A program made the translations under genes and the position numbers. The notes under the pieces were generated by a model, which saw only the letters and a program-made list of their open reading frames with translations, ran no database searches and was not told the origin of the DNA. From contig CAJOEP010000016.1 in NCBI GenBank assembly GCA_905233445.1, positions 1 to 52,371 on the forward strand: a stretch of DNA of 52,371 bases. Direction: 5' to 3'. The stretch's first letter is position 1, and every line of letters begins with the position of its first letter. This document shows positions 22,783-30,496 of this stretch, in pieces. The stretch comes from an uncultured Bacteroidales bacterium (GTDB lineage Bacteria > Bacteroidota > Bacteroidia > Bacteroidales > F082).

Positions 22783-23868
22783 ATGGAAAGTTTTAAAGTT
22801 GGAGATAGAGTTAACTTCTTGAATGACAAGGGTGGAGGTGTTATTAAAAAGATTATCGACACGAGAATGGCTGAGGTGGAAATTGAAGAAGGTTTCAACG
22901 TGCCTGTGTTGATGAGCGATTTGGTGTTGGATTTCAGGGCGCAACCGACACGACAGCAGCAGATGGTTGATAATGTGCAAAAAGAGATTAAGAATCAACA
23001 GATTATAGAAGAAGAGACAAAGAATGAGGCGAGGAGGAGTGAGTTGCGACGATTTGCAAGAAACTCAGAAGAGGAAGGTATATATCTGGCTTTCATTCCG
23101 CATGACCAGCAATGGCTTTTGACCGGTTTGATTGATGTGGCTGTTGTAAACAACACTTCGGCTGATGCTTTGTACAGTTTTAATCTGAAAGAAAAGGAGA
23201 AATATGCTAACATTGATTACGGAAGTATAGCTCCATTTTCGAAAGTGGTTGTTGAAGCTATTTCGCGTGACGATATCGAGCATTGGTGTGAGGGTGTGAT
23301 TCAGGTGGTGCTTTGTCAGGATGACATCGATTTTGTTTATCATCCGTTGCATGCTCCTTTCTCATTGAGAACCAGCAGGTTTTTCAAAGACGGAAGTTTT
23401 ATCGAGTCGGGGTTGCTGGGTGAGAAGGCACTGATGATTTGTTTATCGACGGTTGCGGCATTAAAAGGTTCGGAAACCGATTACACCAAGTTGATGAAAG
23501 CTGGTGTGATGCAGCCTAAGGCAAACAAGGACATAGTTAAGAAGGAGGCTGCTATTGACAGGCATCAGACGGAGCCGGGTGAGGCTATTGTGGATTTACA
23601 CATTGGGGAGTTGGTTGACAATATTTTAGGAATGTCTAGCAATGATATCTTCAGGGTGCAGATTAGCTATTTCAAGAAAATGCTAGACAGTGCTATAGAA
23701 AACGACTATTCGAAGGTGACGTTTATCCATGGTGTAGGCAATGGTGTTTTGAAGAATGCCATTATTGAGGAGTTGAAAAATTACGATAATACGTCGAACA
23801 GGATGGCGTCGATTTCGAGGTTCGGAGTAGGGGCGATTGATGTGATGATTTCTGATAAAAAGAAGTGA
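22783..23868 (+). CDS. DUF2027 and Smr-domain protein
   Basis: The 361-residue protein starts with an SH3-like part (FKVGDRVNFLNDKGGGVIKK), a charged coiled linker (RQQQMVDNVQKEIKN), then a beta-sandwich DUF2027 domain (about 95-250) and a C-terminal Smr domain (about 275-355) with VDLHIGELVD and HGVGNGVLKNAI. Smr domains, as in MutS2, often have nuclease or nucleic-acid-binding activity; the HGxGxG element is here. This domain order is common in Bacteroidales but the function is unknown. Its TGA stop (23866-23868) lies in the 3' end of the convergent tRNA-Arg gene. Confidence 0.87.
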   Translation: MESFKVGDRVNFLNDKGGGVIKKIIDTRMAEVEIEEGFNVPVLMSDLVLDFRAQPTRQQQMVDNVQKEIKNQQIIEEETKNEARRSELRRFARNSEEEGIYLAFIPHDQQWLLTGLIDVAVVNNTSADALYSFNLKEKEKYANIDYGSIAPFSKVVVEAISRDDIEHWCEGVIQVVLCQDDIDFVYHPLHAPFSLRTSRFFKDGSFIESGLLGEKALMICLSTVAALKGSETDYTKLMKAGVMQPKANKDIVKKEAAIDRHQTEPGEAIVDLHIGELVDNILGMSSNDIFRVQISYFKKMLDSAIENDYSKVTFIHGVGNGVLKNAIIEELKNYDNTSNRMASISRFGVGAIDVMISDKKK

Positions 23869-23937
23869 CCCCGCCGGGATTCGAACCCGGACCGAAGGAA
23901 CCGGAATCCTTAATTCTATCCATTAGACTACGGGGCC
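23866..23937 (-). tRNA. tRNA-Arg (anticodon CCG)
   Basis: The minus strand folds as a cloverleaf: acceptor GGCCCCG with CGGGGTC (one G-U pair), anticodon stem AAGGA/TCCTT with loop TTCCGGT (anticodon CCG, reading codon CGG) and T arm CCGGGTTCGAATCCCGG, with discriminator A. CCA is not encoded. The 3' end shares bases with the stop of the DUF2027-Smr gene. Confidence 0.9.
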
Positions 23938-23940
23938 CTT

Positions 23941-24012
23941 TCAGACTTTAGACCTTAGACCTTAGACTTTAGCAGTTATTACTAAGGTCTAAAGTCTAAC
24001 GACTAAGGTCTT
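23941..24012. repeat. TTAGACTTTAGACC-type repeat with internal inversion
   Basis: CTTTAGACCTTAGACCTTAG and ACTTTAG are tandem 7-base units; after ATTACTAAG the same unit comes back in opposite orientation (AAGGTCTAAAGTCTAACGAC). The family recurs at 45020-45064. It separates the tRNA-Arg and tmRNA genes. Confidence 0.75.
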
Positions 24013-24016
24013 ATTG

Positions 24017-24412
24017 TGGAGCTGGAGGGAGTCGAACCCTCGTCCAAACAAGGAACAATTATGCTTTCTACATACTTATTCTGTTGTTGGTTTTCGAGTT
24101 GTGCAAGGAAACAGACATCCTAATCGCAACCTTATCTCCTTGAGTTTCACGACGTTGCCGGAGTTTCCGCGTCGCTATCCCGAAATTGCTGAGCACCTCG
24201 TTGTCGGACCGGAATCGGGAGTCTCCATCCGCGAGATGTCTCGTCCTCTCACCTTGTGAAAGGATGAAGCTTGTCTACTGTGCTTCGACTAAGCAGCGAG
24301 AGCGTAAGTATTTTCGCCAATTAATTTTTTGCAGTCAAGATTTACGAGCGTCACTGCAAGGCTCGGTATGCTTACATAACCCTTCTACAAGCTGTCAAAA
24401 CCGGTCAGCCCC
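24017..24412 (-). ncRNA. ssrA: Transfer-messenger RNA (tmRNA)
   Basis: The minus strand starts GGGGCTGACCGGTTTTGACA and ends GGACGAGGGTTCGACTCCCT then CCAGCTCCA. The acceptor stem pairs GGGGCTG with CAGCTCC. The tag frame (about 24318-24289 on the minus strand) reads GGC GAA AAT ACT TAC GCT CTC GCT GCT TAG, giving GENTYALAA, close to GETNYALAA of Bacteroides. tmRNA rescues stalled ribosomes and tags unfinished proteins for degradation. Length is about 396 bases; CCA is not encoded. Confidence 0.96.
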
Positions 24413-24443
24413 AGGTTACATTGATTTCCTATCAAAAATCGTG

Positions 24444-24451
24444 CAAAAGTA
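24444..24451 (-). promoter_or_regulatory. -7 box TACTTTTG of the tmRNA gene
   Basis: Minus-strand TACTTTTG at 24451-24444 fits TAnnTTTG. It lies 32 bases before the tmRNA 5' end (24412), in the small gap to the regulator gene; a -33 box is not clear. The distance suggests a short precursor. Confidence 0.6.
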
Positions 24452-24466
24452 CGAAATTTTTCCGAA

Positions 24467-25615
24467 TTATAGATATTTTTTTACATCGTCATCGGAAATT
24501 GTTGAGCCACAGAGGATTACGAGGCGTCCGACCACGTTTTGAAGTTCGCGGATATTGCCAGTCCATTGCTGTTTTTTCAGTTCTTCTATGGCGGAATCGG
24601 TGAAAACCGGTATTGGTTTGCCCATTTCGTTGGCGGATTTCACCACGAAGTTGTTGATTAATAAAGGTATGTCATCGAGTCGTTCACGCAGTGGCGGCAC
24701 TCGCATTATTATCATGCTGATGCGGTGGTAGAGGTCTTCACGGAAGTTGCCTTTGGCAATTTCTTCCTGCAGGTTTTTGTTTGTTGCCGCGATGACACGG
24801 ACGTTGACTTTTATTTCTTCTTCGCCGCCGACGCGTGTGATTTTATTTTCTTGGAGTGCGCGGAGTACTTTAGCTTGTGCAGCCAGGCTCATGTCGCCTA
24901 TTTCGTCGAGGAACAATGTGCCATTGTCGGCAAGTTCGAAATCGCCTTTTTTCTGCTTGATGGCCGATGTAAAAGCTCCTTTCTCGTGTCCAAATAGTTG
25001 GCTTTCAATAAGTTCGGATGGTATTGCTGCGCAATTGACTTCAATGAAGGCGTTGTCTTTCCGAGTGCTTAGTTCGTGAAGCTGGCGAGCTACGAGTTCT
25101 TTGCCGGTGCCGTTTTCGCCAAGGATGAGTACGCGGGCGTTGGTCGATGCCACTCGGTCAATCATGTTACGTAACTCTTTCATTGCCAGTGAGTTGCCGA
25201 CCATCTCATATTGTTTGCTGACGGCGTTTCTCAAAACTTTTGTCTCGTTGACGAGTTTGTTTTTGTCCAATGCGTTACGCAATGTTATGAGCATCCTGTT
25301 GAGGTTCATGGGTTTTTCGATGAAGTCGTAGGCTCCTTTTTTGATGGCCTCGACGGCGATATCGATTGTCCCGTGACCTGATATTATAATGATAGGTGTG
25401 TCGGTGACTGTTTTTGCTTTTTCGAGGAACTCTATGCCGTCCATCTGAGGCATTTTTATGTCGCAGAAAATGGCATCGAAGGTGTCGTTATGTAGCATGG
25501 GCAGCGCTTCTATTGCTGAAGGCGCCTCGTTGATGGTGTAGCCTTCGTTTTCGAGTATGCCGTGCATTGCTCTGCGGATGGCGGGTTCGTCGTCGATGAT
25601 GAGTACTCGTGACAT
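24467..25615 (-). CDS. Sigma-54-dependent response regulator (NtrC-like), without a visible DNA-binding domain
   Basis: The 382-residue protein has a receiver domain (residues 1-115) with Asp52 (CDIKMP), the acidic pair at 8-9 and Lys101. A sigma-54-interacting AAA+ domain follows, with Walker A GENGTGKE (166-173), the loop GAFTSA (213-218, a variant of GAFTGA) and GTLFLDEIGDMSL, and R-finger region up to WTGNIRELQNVVGRLV. The chain stops at VKKYL, shortly after the AAA+ domain, where NtrC proteins normally have a 40-60 residue Fis-type helix-turn-helix. It starts with a 1-base overlap with the end of the LOG gene. Confidence 0.88.
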   Translation of the reverse strand: MSRVLIIDDEPAIRRAMHGILENEGYTINEAPSAIEALPMLHNDTFDAIFCDIKMPQMDGIEFLEKAKTVTDTPIIIISGHGTIDIAVEAIKKGAYDFIEKPMNLNRMLITLRNALDKNKLVNETKVLRNAVSKQYEMVGNSLAMKELRNMIDRVASTNARVLILGENGTGKELVARQLHELSTRKDNAFIEVNCAAIPSELIESQLFGHEKGAFTSAIKQKKGDFELADNGTLFLDEIGDMSLAAQAKVLRALQENKITRVGGEEEIKVNVRVIAATNKNLQEEIAKGNFREDLYHRISMIIMRVPPLRERLDDIPLLINNFVVKSANEMGKPIPVFTDSAIEELKKQQWTGNIRELQNVVGRLVILCGSTISDDDVKKYL

Positions 25616-26319
25616 CAGAAGTTTGGTTTGAGTTCGGATTTTTTATAGAAGTCGTCGATTATGCGCACCGCTTCATCGACATCGTCGACCACATGGAAGA
25701 TGTCGAAGTCGTTTTCTTTTATCATCTGATTTTCGAGTAGGGTATTGCGGAACCATTCGACAAGTGGGTTCCAGAACTCGGAGCCGAACATCACGATAGG
25801 GAAGTTGGCTATTTTGTTTGTCTGCATGAGCGTGAGGGCTTCTGACAGTTCGTCGAGTGTGCCGAATCCACCAGGAAAAGCTATGAATCCTTGGGCGTAG
25901 CGCGTGAACATCGTCTTACGGATGTAGAAATAGTCGAAGTTGATAGATTTGTCGCTGTCGATGTATGGGTTTGAGTGTTGCTCATGGGGTAGCACAATGT
26001 TGAGTCCTACGCTTTTGCCGCCTGCTTCATGTGCGCCTCTGTTGCCGGCTTCCATGATACCCGGGCCTCCGCCTGTGATGACTCCGAAGCCTTTTTCAAC
26101 AAGTTTTGCGCCTGTTTCCACTGCTTTCTGATAAAATGGATTGTCTTCGTTGATACGGGCAGAGCCGAAGATTGCCACGCATGGGCCAATTCGTGAAAGT
26201 GTTTCGTAACCGTTGACGAATTCCGACATTATTTTGAACACCGACCAGGAGTCGTTGGCTTTTGTGACTGTCCAATTTCTTGTTTCAATAGCTTTTTTTA
26301 TTTTATCTACAAAATTCAT
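25615..26319 (-). CDS. LOG-family protein (TIGR00730, cytokinin riboside 5'-monophosphate phosphoribohydrolase-like)
   Basis: From ATG 26319 the product has 234 residues, with CVAIFGSARI, GFGVITGGGPGIMEAGNRGA, FIAFPGGFGTLDEL and ALTLMQT. The PGGxGTxxE and GGGPGxMEA motifs mark the LOG family, which hydrolyses nucleoside 5'-monophosphates at the N-glycosidic bond; the true substrate in bacteria is unclear. The frame starting at 26349 overlaps a -7 promoter and was rejected. The stop overlaps the start of the regulator gene (TGATG). Confidence 0.88.
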   Translation of the reverse strand: MNFVDKIKKAIETRNWTVTKANDSWSVFKIMSEFVNGYETLSRIGPCVAIFGSARINEDNPFYQKAVETGAKLVEKGFGVITGGGPGIMEAGNRGAHEAGGKSVGLNIVLPHEQHSNPYIDSDKSINFDYFYIRKTMFTRYAQGFIAFPGGFGTLDELSEALTLMQTNKIANFPIVMFGSEFWNPLVEWFRNTLLENQMIKENDFDIFHVVDDVDEAVRIIDDFYKKSELKPNF

Positions 26320-26338
26320 GACTTGATATTTATTTTTG

Positions 26339-26346
26339 CAAAGATA
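26339..26346 (-). promoter_or_regulatory. -7 box TATCTTTG of the LOG gene
   Basis: Minus-strand TATCTTTG at 26346-26339 precedes the ATG at 26319 by 19 bases and lies within the longest reading frame, fixing the start downstream. Confidence 0.65.
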
Positions 26347-26478
26347 CAAAAAATAATTGATCGGTTTAGATTTTTAATGCCATTTTCGAAATGCTCGCAG
26401 TACCCTGTGGTAGGTCGCATTTCTGCGAATGACACTAATAATCTTCGAAAAAATAATAAAGTATTTAAAAAAAATTAG

Positions 26479-26486
26479 TATTTTTG
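26479..26486 (+). promoter_or_regulatory. -7 box TATTTTTG before tRNA-Gly
   Basis: TATTTTTG lies 14 bases before the tRNA-Gly start at 26501 and fits TAnnTTTG. Confidence 0.6.
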
Positions 26487-26500
26487 CAGCCTGTAAAGTT

Positions 26501-26573
26501 GCGGATTTAGCTCAGTTGGTAGAGCGGCAGCTTCCCAAGCTGCAGGTCGCGGGTTCGAGACCCGTAATCCGCT
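26501..26573 (+). tRNA. tRNA-Gly (anticodon CCC)
   Basis: Cloverleaf: acceptor GCGGATT with AATCCGC, D arm GCTCAGTTGGTAGAGC, anticodon stem GCAGC/GCTGC with loop TTCCCAA (anticodon CCC), T arm CGGGTTCGAGACCCG, discriminator T. No encoded CCA. Confidence 0.92.
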
Positions 26574-26619
26574 CAAAAATATTTTTGAAAATAAATGTCG
26601 GGTGTATTGAAAAAAGCAG

Positions 26620-26627
26620 TACTTTTG
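26620..26627 (+). promoter_or_regulatory. -7 box TACTTTTG before tRNA-Val
   Basis: TACTTTTG lies 22 bases before the tRNA-Val start at 26650, so the two tRNAs seem to have separate promoters. Confidence 0.55.
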
Positions 26628-26649
26628 CACTCGCAAAAATAAGGCGATT

Positions 26650-26724
26650 GGAAGCTTAGCTCAGTTGGTTCAGAGCGCCTGCCTTACAAGCAGGAGGTCG
26701 CTGGTTCGAACCCAGCAGTTTCCA
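26650..26724 (+). tRNA. tRNA-Val (anticodon TAC)
   Basis: Cloverleaf: acceptor GGAAGCT with AGTTTCC, D arm GCTCAGTTGGTTCAGAGC, anticodon stem CCTGC/GCAGG with loop CTTACAA (anticodon TAC, codon GTA), T arm CTGGTTCGAACCCAG, discriminator A. CCA is not encoded. Confidence 0.92.
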
Positions 26725-26727
26725 CAA

Positions 26728-26757
26728 AAAAAGACCAGTCATGCGACTGGTCTTTTT
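26728..26757 (+). terminator. Terminator after tRNA-Val
   Basis: AAAGACCAGTC (26730-26740) pairs with GACTGGTCTTT (26745-26755) around the ATGC loop, with A-run before and TTT after, a strong bidirectional hairpin between the tRNA and the convergent T9SS cargo gene. Confidence 0.85.
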
Positions 26758-26784
26758 CTATACTCTATACTCTATACTCTATTA
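26757..26784. repeat. TACTCTA tandem repeat at the end of the T9SS cargo gene
   Basis: TACTCTATACTCTATACTCT and ATTATC follow the terminator in 7-base units and end exactly at the stop codon of the minus-strand gene (26782-26784). A related run is found inside murB (47259-47316). Confidence 0.65.
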
Positions 26785-28656
26785 TCTAATTATCTTCCTC
26801 ACTACCATTTTTCCGCTTTCAGTTACACCTTTTATAATATAAACGCCTTGATTTAAATCATTGATATTTGATGTGTTTGTAAGTTGCCCGTTGATATTGT
26901 ATATTTCAACGATTTTTACTATTTCGTCGTATTCTATCTCTGCAACTGATTCGTGGCTTGGAATCTCGATGATGAGATAGTTTTCGCCGTTTGGAGAGTG
27001 AGCGAAGTCTGACTCGCAGTCTTCGTACCAAGCTGTGAGTTTGAAGATATAATCACCGGGTTCTCTTTCAATATAGTATGAAGTGTATTCGGCATCAATT
27101 TCTATTATTTCTTTAGTTTCTTCGCAGTATAGGTTGTAATGGAGAGGAAGTGGATCTGGCGCAGTCCAAGAGAGTATTGCTGCGCTGATTTGTGTTTCAG
27201 GGTTATAATAAGCTTCGCCTTCGAAGTTGGTAGGCGGATAGCATGGTGTGGGTGGTGTTGGAGGGGTGATTTCGCCCATCTCGCCATTCAGACCGATGTT
27301 TTGGCCGTACAATCCACCAGAAGAGACGTTGACCCAAGCTATGATATTCTGACCTTCGAGGTATCCGCAATTGTTTCGGCACATTGTGCGTGGATAGCTG
27401 TTTGAGCTCATGGTGGTGTTCCATATCTGTGTTCCATTGTCATTGATGCCCATGGCTTTGACAGTGCTGTAGTAACCGTCGCCTTCGGTATAGAAGACAG
27501 TGTATCCGCCACCGTATTCAAAAGCGTCGATTAGAATGTCGGAATGGGTCTGTCCGTTTTCTTCAACGACAACGAAGCCTTCATTCCATAACCTTTCACC
27601 AGTTTCGTTGAAACGGTTGACATAGACTCTCGATTCGCTTTGAAACTGTTCGTCGGTTTGTCTGTAAGCAATGATGAGGTCGTGGCTGACAGGGTCAACA
27701 GTGGCGTATGCATTCAGATAGAAATTGGCTGGATCTGTTGAATGTACTGGTATTCCGTTGAGATCGAGGATTGTTGAGGCGCCGTTTTGGTTGAAATGGA
27801 ACACGTATGTGTTGAAAGAGCCTCCTTGACCTGCAGGATGCCAGATGTAAACATATGCGCCGCCAAGACCATCGGGAACGACATAATGAGTATAGCTGCC
27901 GCCTATTGTCAGTGGTGACATGAGCTGGACGTCGTCTGATATTTGAGTGCCGTCTTTGCTGTAACCGACCACGCGGATGTCTTTCTCGTAGAAATAGGTA
28001 TATGCCCATTGTTCTTTTTCATAAACCACAAACACGTTGTTGTTTGGTGCAGGTACCATAAGTCCGAACATGCAAAGCTTGCCGCTATCATCGCTGATGG
28101 TGATTGTCGGGTTGAGTGTGCCGTTGGCTTCTATGTAGCAAACATAGATGTTTCCAAGGTCAACGCTGGTGCCGAGAGCCCACACGCCGCCGTCATCGCC
28201 AGCGAGGAGCTCGGTGCGTGACTCGCCGTAGCCGTCGAAGAGTGTGATTCCTTGCTCGCCCCAGGCATAGGAGCCGTCAGGGTTTATTTTTGTTGCAACA
28301 GTATGACCTGCTTCGGTGGCGAAACATGTCACTACAGCGCCGTCGCTTGTTGCAGCCATTGCAAAGCCCTGCGACCAGCTGGCCATCTGGTGATAACTTG
28401 GGTGGACACCGTCGTTATCCCATTGTGGCTCGCCTAATGAATTGATTCTCTGGAGTGTTGGTGCCCATCCGTTGCCTCCTACGAAACTGCTCCATTGGAG
28501 GTAGGTGTCGCCGTTAGGGCATGTAGCAATATAAATCTCACCAGCATCAGTCGAGGTGTTGGCAAGGAAAGTGTTGGTCACCGGATTGTTGACCCACTGA
28601 GCCTTGACAGTAAACGTCACTGCTAAAGCGATAATAATAGAAAATAGTTTTTTCAT
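26782..28656 (-). CDS. Secreted protein with T9SS-type sorting tail and fibronectin type III-like domain
   Basis: The 624-residue protein begins with a signal peptide (MKKLFSIIIALAVTFTVKAQ). Its first 450 residues have repeated WNEGF- and YAWGEQG-type strands (LQRINSLGEPQW, TKINPDGSYAWGEQ, VNRFNETGERLW) that look like a beta-propeller. Residues about 475-560 resemble a fibronectin type III domain (SAAILSWTAPDPLPLHYNLY). The last 70 residues (KIVEIYNINGQLTNT, GVYIIKGVTESGKMVVRKII) are a T9SS type A sorting domain. The protein is exported across the outer membrane; ligand or substrate is unknown. Confidence 0.75.
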   Translation of the reverse strand: MKKLFSIIIALAVTFTVKAQWVNNPVTNTFLANTSTDAGEIYIATCPNGDTYLQWSSFVGGNGWAPTLQRINSLGEPQWDNDGVHPSYHQMASWSQGFAMAATSDGAVVTCFATEAGHTVATKINPDGSYAWGEQGITLFDGYGESRTELLAGDDGGVWALGTSVDLGNIYVCYIEANGTLNPTITISDDSGKLCMFGLMVPAPNNNVFVVYEKEQWAYTYFYEKDIRVVGYSKDGTQISDDVQLMSPLTIGGSYTHYVVPDGLGGAYVYIWHPAGQGGSFNTYVFHFNQNGASTILDLNGIPVHSTDPANFYLNAYATVDPVSHDLIIAYRQTDEQFQSESRVYVNRFNETGERLWNEGFVVVEENGQTHSDILIDAFEYGGGYTVFYTEGDGYYSTVKAMGINDNGTQIWNTTMSSNSYPRTMCRNNCGYLEGQNIIAWVNVSSGGLYGQNIGLNGEMGEITPPTPPTPCYPPTNFEGEAYYNPETQISAAILSWTAPDPLPLHYNLYCEETKEIIEIDAEYTSYYIEREPGDYIFKLTAWYEDCESDFAHSPNGENYLIIEIPSHESVAEIEYDEIVKIVEIYNINGQLTNTSNINDLNQGVYIIKGVTESGKMVVRKIIR

Positions 28657-28677
28657 GTTTAATGAGTTTTAACCTTG

Positions 28678-28685
28678 CAAAGATA
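28678..28685 (-). promoter_or_regulatory. -7 box TATCTTTG of the T9SS cargo gene at 26782-28656
   Basis: Minus-strand TATCTTTG at 28685-28678 precedes the ATG at 28656 by 21 bases and fits the Bacteroidetes consensus. Confidence 0.65.
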
Positions 28686-28737
28686 TATAATCAAAATGAA
28701 AAATGCAAGAAAAAAATAAAATAGCTATTAGTAAAAA

Positions 28738-28817
28738 TAGCCATTAGCCATTAGAAATTAACAAATAGCTAATTCTAATGGCTAACGGCTATAACCTAAT
28801 GGCTAAAACCTAATGGC
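28738..28817. repeat. AGCCATTAG repeat forming a long palindrome
   Basis: TAGCCATTAGCCATTAGAAA at 28738-28757 (extending to 28760) faces TAATTCTAATGGCTAACGGC at 28770-28789 (to 28791) as an inverted repeat with about 20 of 22 positions paired. Two further copies of TAATGGCT follow and reach the TAA stop of the minus-strand transporter gene (28818-28820). The structure is also a plausible terminator for that gene. Confidence 0.75.
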
Positions 28818-30434
28818 TTATGCCTTGATATTCGGCTCTTCCAAACCGAGGTGTTTCTTCTTATCGACAGCCTTGAGGTAGATACCGATGAGCAATGCTG
28901 CCACGCCAAGACATGCGAGCATCACCAAAGCCCAGGTGTAGTCGAGTTCGTGCGCGAGGGCACCCTCAGGGTTGGTTGAGGTTAAAACCTTGCCGATGAG
29001 CAATGGGAACAGCCACAGACCGATGTTCTGAATCCAGAAGATGAGAGCGTAAGCTGAACCGATGATCTTCTCGTCGACGAGCTTCGGGACGCTTGGCCAC
29101 AGAGCTGCCGGGACGAGTGAGAATGATGCTCCCAAAACCAGGATGGTGACATAAGCCACGATAGTCCCACCTGCTGCGTTGCCTTTAAACATAGGCAGGA
29201 TGAAAGCGAAGGTGAGGTGGCAGATAACCAGGAGGATAGAGCCAATCATAAGCATTGAAGCGGCTTTGCCTTTGTGGTCAACGTAGTTGCCAAGGATAGG
29301 TGTGATTGCCACTGCGAGGAGCGGGAACACTGCGAAGATTGTCTCGGCTGTGCCACGCATGTAACCCATGTAGCAGTAAACCACGAGAGCCACGACTGCG
29401 AGACCCATCAAACCGTATTTGAGACCTTTGTTGGTCTTTATGAAGTTGCTTGCGAACGAGCAGACAGCGACGAGCAACATCACGATGTACTGCACGATTG
29501 TCACTGAGTTGCTTGCCCAGAATCCTGTGCCAGGGTTGAGGGTGAGGTTGCACTGGAGCATATTGACAGCGTATTTTTGGAACGGGAAGATTGCTGAGTA
29601 GTAAAGCACGCAGAGCAAAGCGACGAGCCAGAAACCGAGGCTTGACAAGATCTTGCCGATATCGCTGACTTTGAACGGGTCGTCTTTCTCTTCAGCCTCG
29701 CCGGTCTGGGCGTCGAGTTTCTTATCCATGAAGAAATAAACCACAAACATCATGAGGGCGATGCAGAGAAGCACCACGCCGAATGCCACTGAGCGGCTGA
29801 CGTTGATTTCTTCGCCGAGTTTTGCGAAATAAGGTGAGAAGATCATACATGTGGCGACGCCGAGACGTGCCAATGCCATCTCTGAACCCATTGCCAATGC
29901 TGTCTCACGGCCTTTGAACCATTTCACGATACCGCGGCTGACGGTGATACCTGCCATTTCAGCGCCGCAGCCGAAAATCATGAAGCCGATACCTGCGACC
30001 TTTGCTGAAGCCGGCATGCCTCTGTAGAACGGAGAGACGCCGAGTTCCTCGAAGAGCGGGATGTAGTTGAGGTTCTCGTTGAACCATAACTCAGCACCAC
30101 TGCCACCGAAGTTTTCATGGATGGCGTAGTACTTGATTAAGCCGCCTACGAGCATCACTGCGCCCGACAGAACAGCTGTGAAACGCACGCCCATCTTGTC
30201 GAGGATGATACCTGCGAAGATGAGGAAGAACACGAAGACGTTGAGGAATGTCTCAGATCCTTGCATTGTGCCGAATGCCGAGCTGTCCCAGCCACGTTCG
30301 GTCTGCATCAAGTCTTTGATAGGGGACAAGATGTCCATGAAGATGTAGGCGCAGAACATTGCGAGCGCCAACAGCAGCAATGCAGTCCATCTCATGGCCG
30401 CATTGTCGCGTAATGTCTGAATTTTTTCTGTCAT
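28818..30434 (-). CDS. MFS transporter, MFSD1-like (probable small peptide or organic solute carrier)
   Basis: The 538-residue protein has 12 hydrophobic segments and a cytosolic loop rich in charged residues (KKLDAQTGEAEEKDDPFK). Family signs are DILSPIKDLM and GWDSSAFGTMQGSETF in the N-terminal half and PAALWPSVPKLVDEKIIGSA YALIFWIQNIGL in the C-terminal half, resembling animal MFSD1, recently recognised as a dipeptide uniporter. Membership in MFS is clear; the substrate is inference. It is encoded by itself, with the M16 protease gene upstream. Confidence 0.82.
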   Translation of the reverse strand: MTEKIQTLRDNAAMRWTALLLLALAMFCAYIFMDILSPIKDLMQTERGWDSSAFGTMQGSETFLNVFVFFLIFAGIILDKMGVRFTAVLSGAVMLVGGLIKYYAIHENFGGSGAELWFNENLNYIPLFEELGVSPFYRGMPASAKVAGIGFMIFGCGAEMAGITVSRGIVKWFKGRETALAMGSEMALARLGVATCMIFSPYFAKLGEEINVSRSVAFGVVLLCIALMMFVVYFFMDKKLDAQTGEAEEKDDPFKVSDIGKILSSLGFWLVALLCVLYYSAIFPFQKYAVNMLQCNLTLNPGTGFWASNSVTIVQYIVMLLVAVCSFASNFIKTNKGLKYGLMGLAVVALVVYCYMGYMRGTAETIFAVFPLLAVAITPILGNYVDHKGKAASMLMIGSILLVICHLTFAFILPMFKGNAAGGTIVAYVTILVLGASFSLVPAALWPSVPKLVDEKIIGSAYALIFWIQNIGLWLFPLLIGKVLTSTNPEGALAHELDYTWALVMLACLGVAALLIGIYLKAVDKKKHLGLEEPNIKA

Positions 30435-30466
30435 AACAATATTTGTTTAAAATTAATATTCAAATT

Positions 30467-30496
30467 TAACTGACTAACTGAACAACTGACTAACTT
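30467..30496. repeat. AACTGACT repeat between the MFS transporter and M16 protease
   Basis: TAACTGACTAACTGAACAAC then TGACTAACTTA are 8-base units ending at the stop codon of the M16 gene (30495-30497). The same motif (AGTTAGTCAGTT) starts at 46725 behind pyrD. Confidence 0.6.

Noticed and set aside
24014..24542. Plus-strand reading frames over the tmRNA
   Set aside because: They are antisense to the tmRNA gene and contain no recognisable protein.
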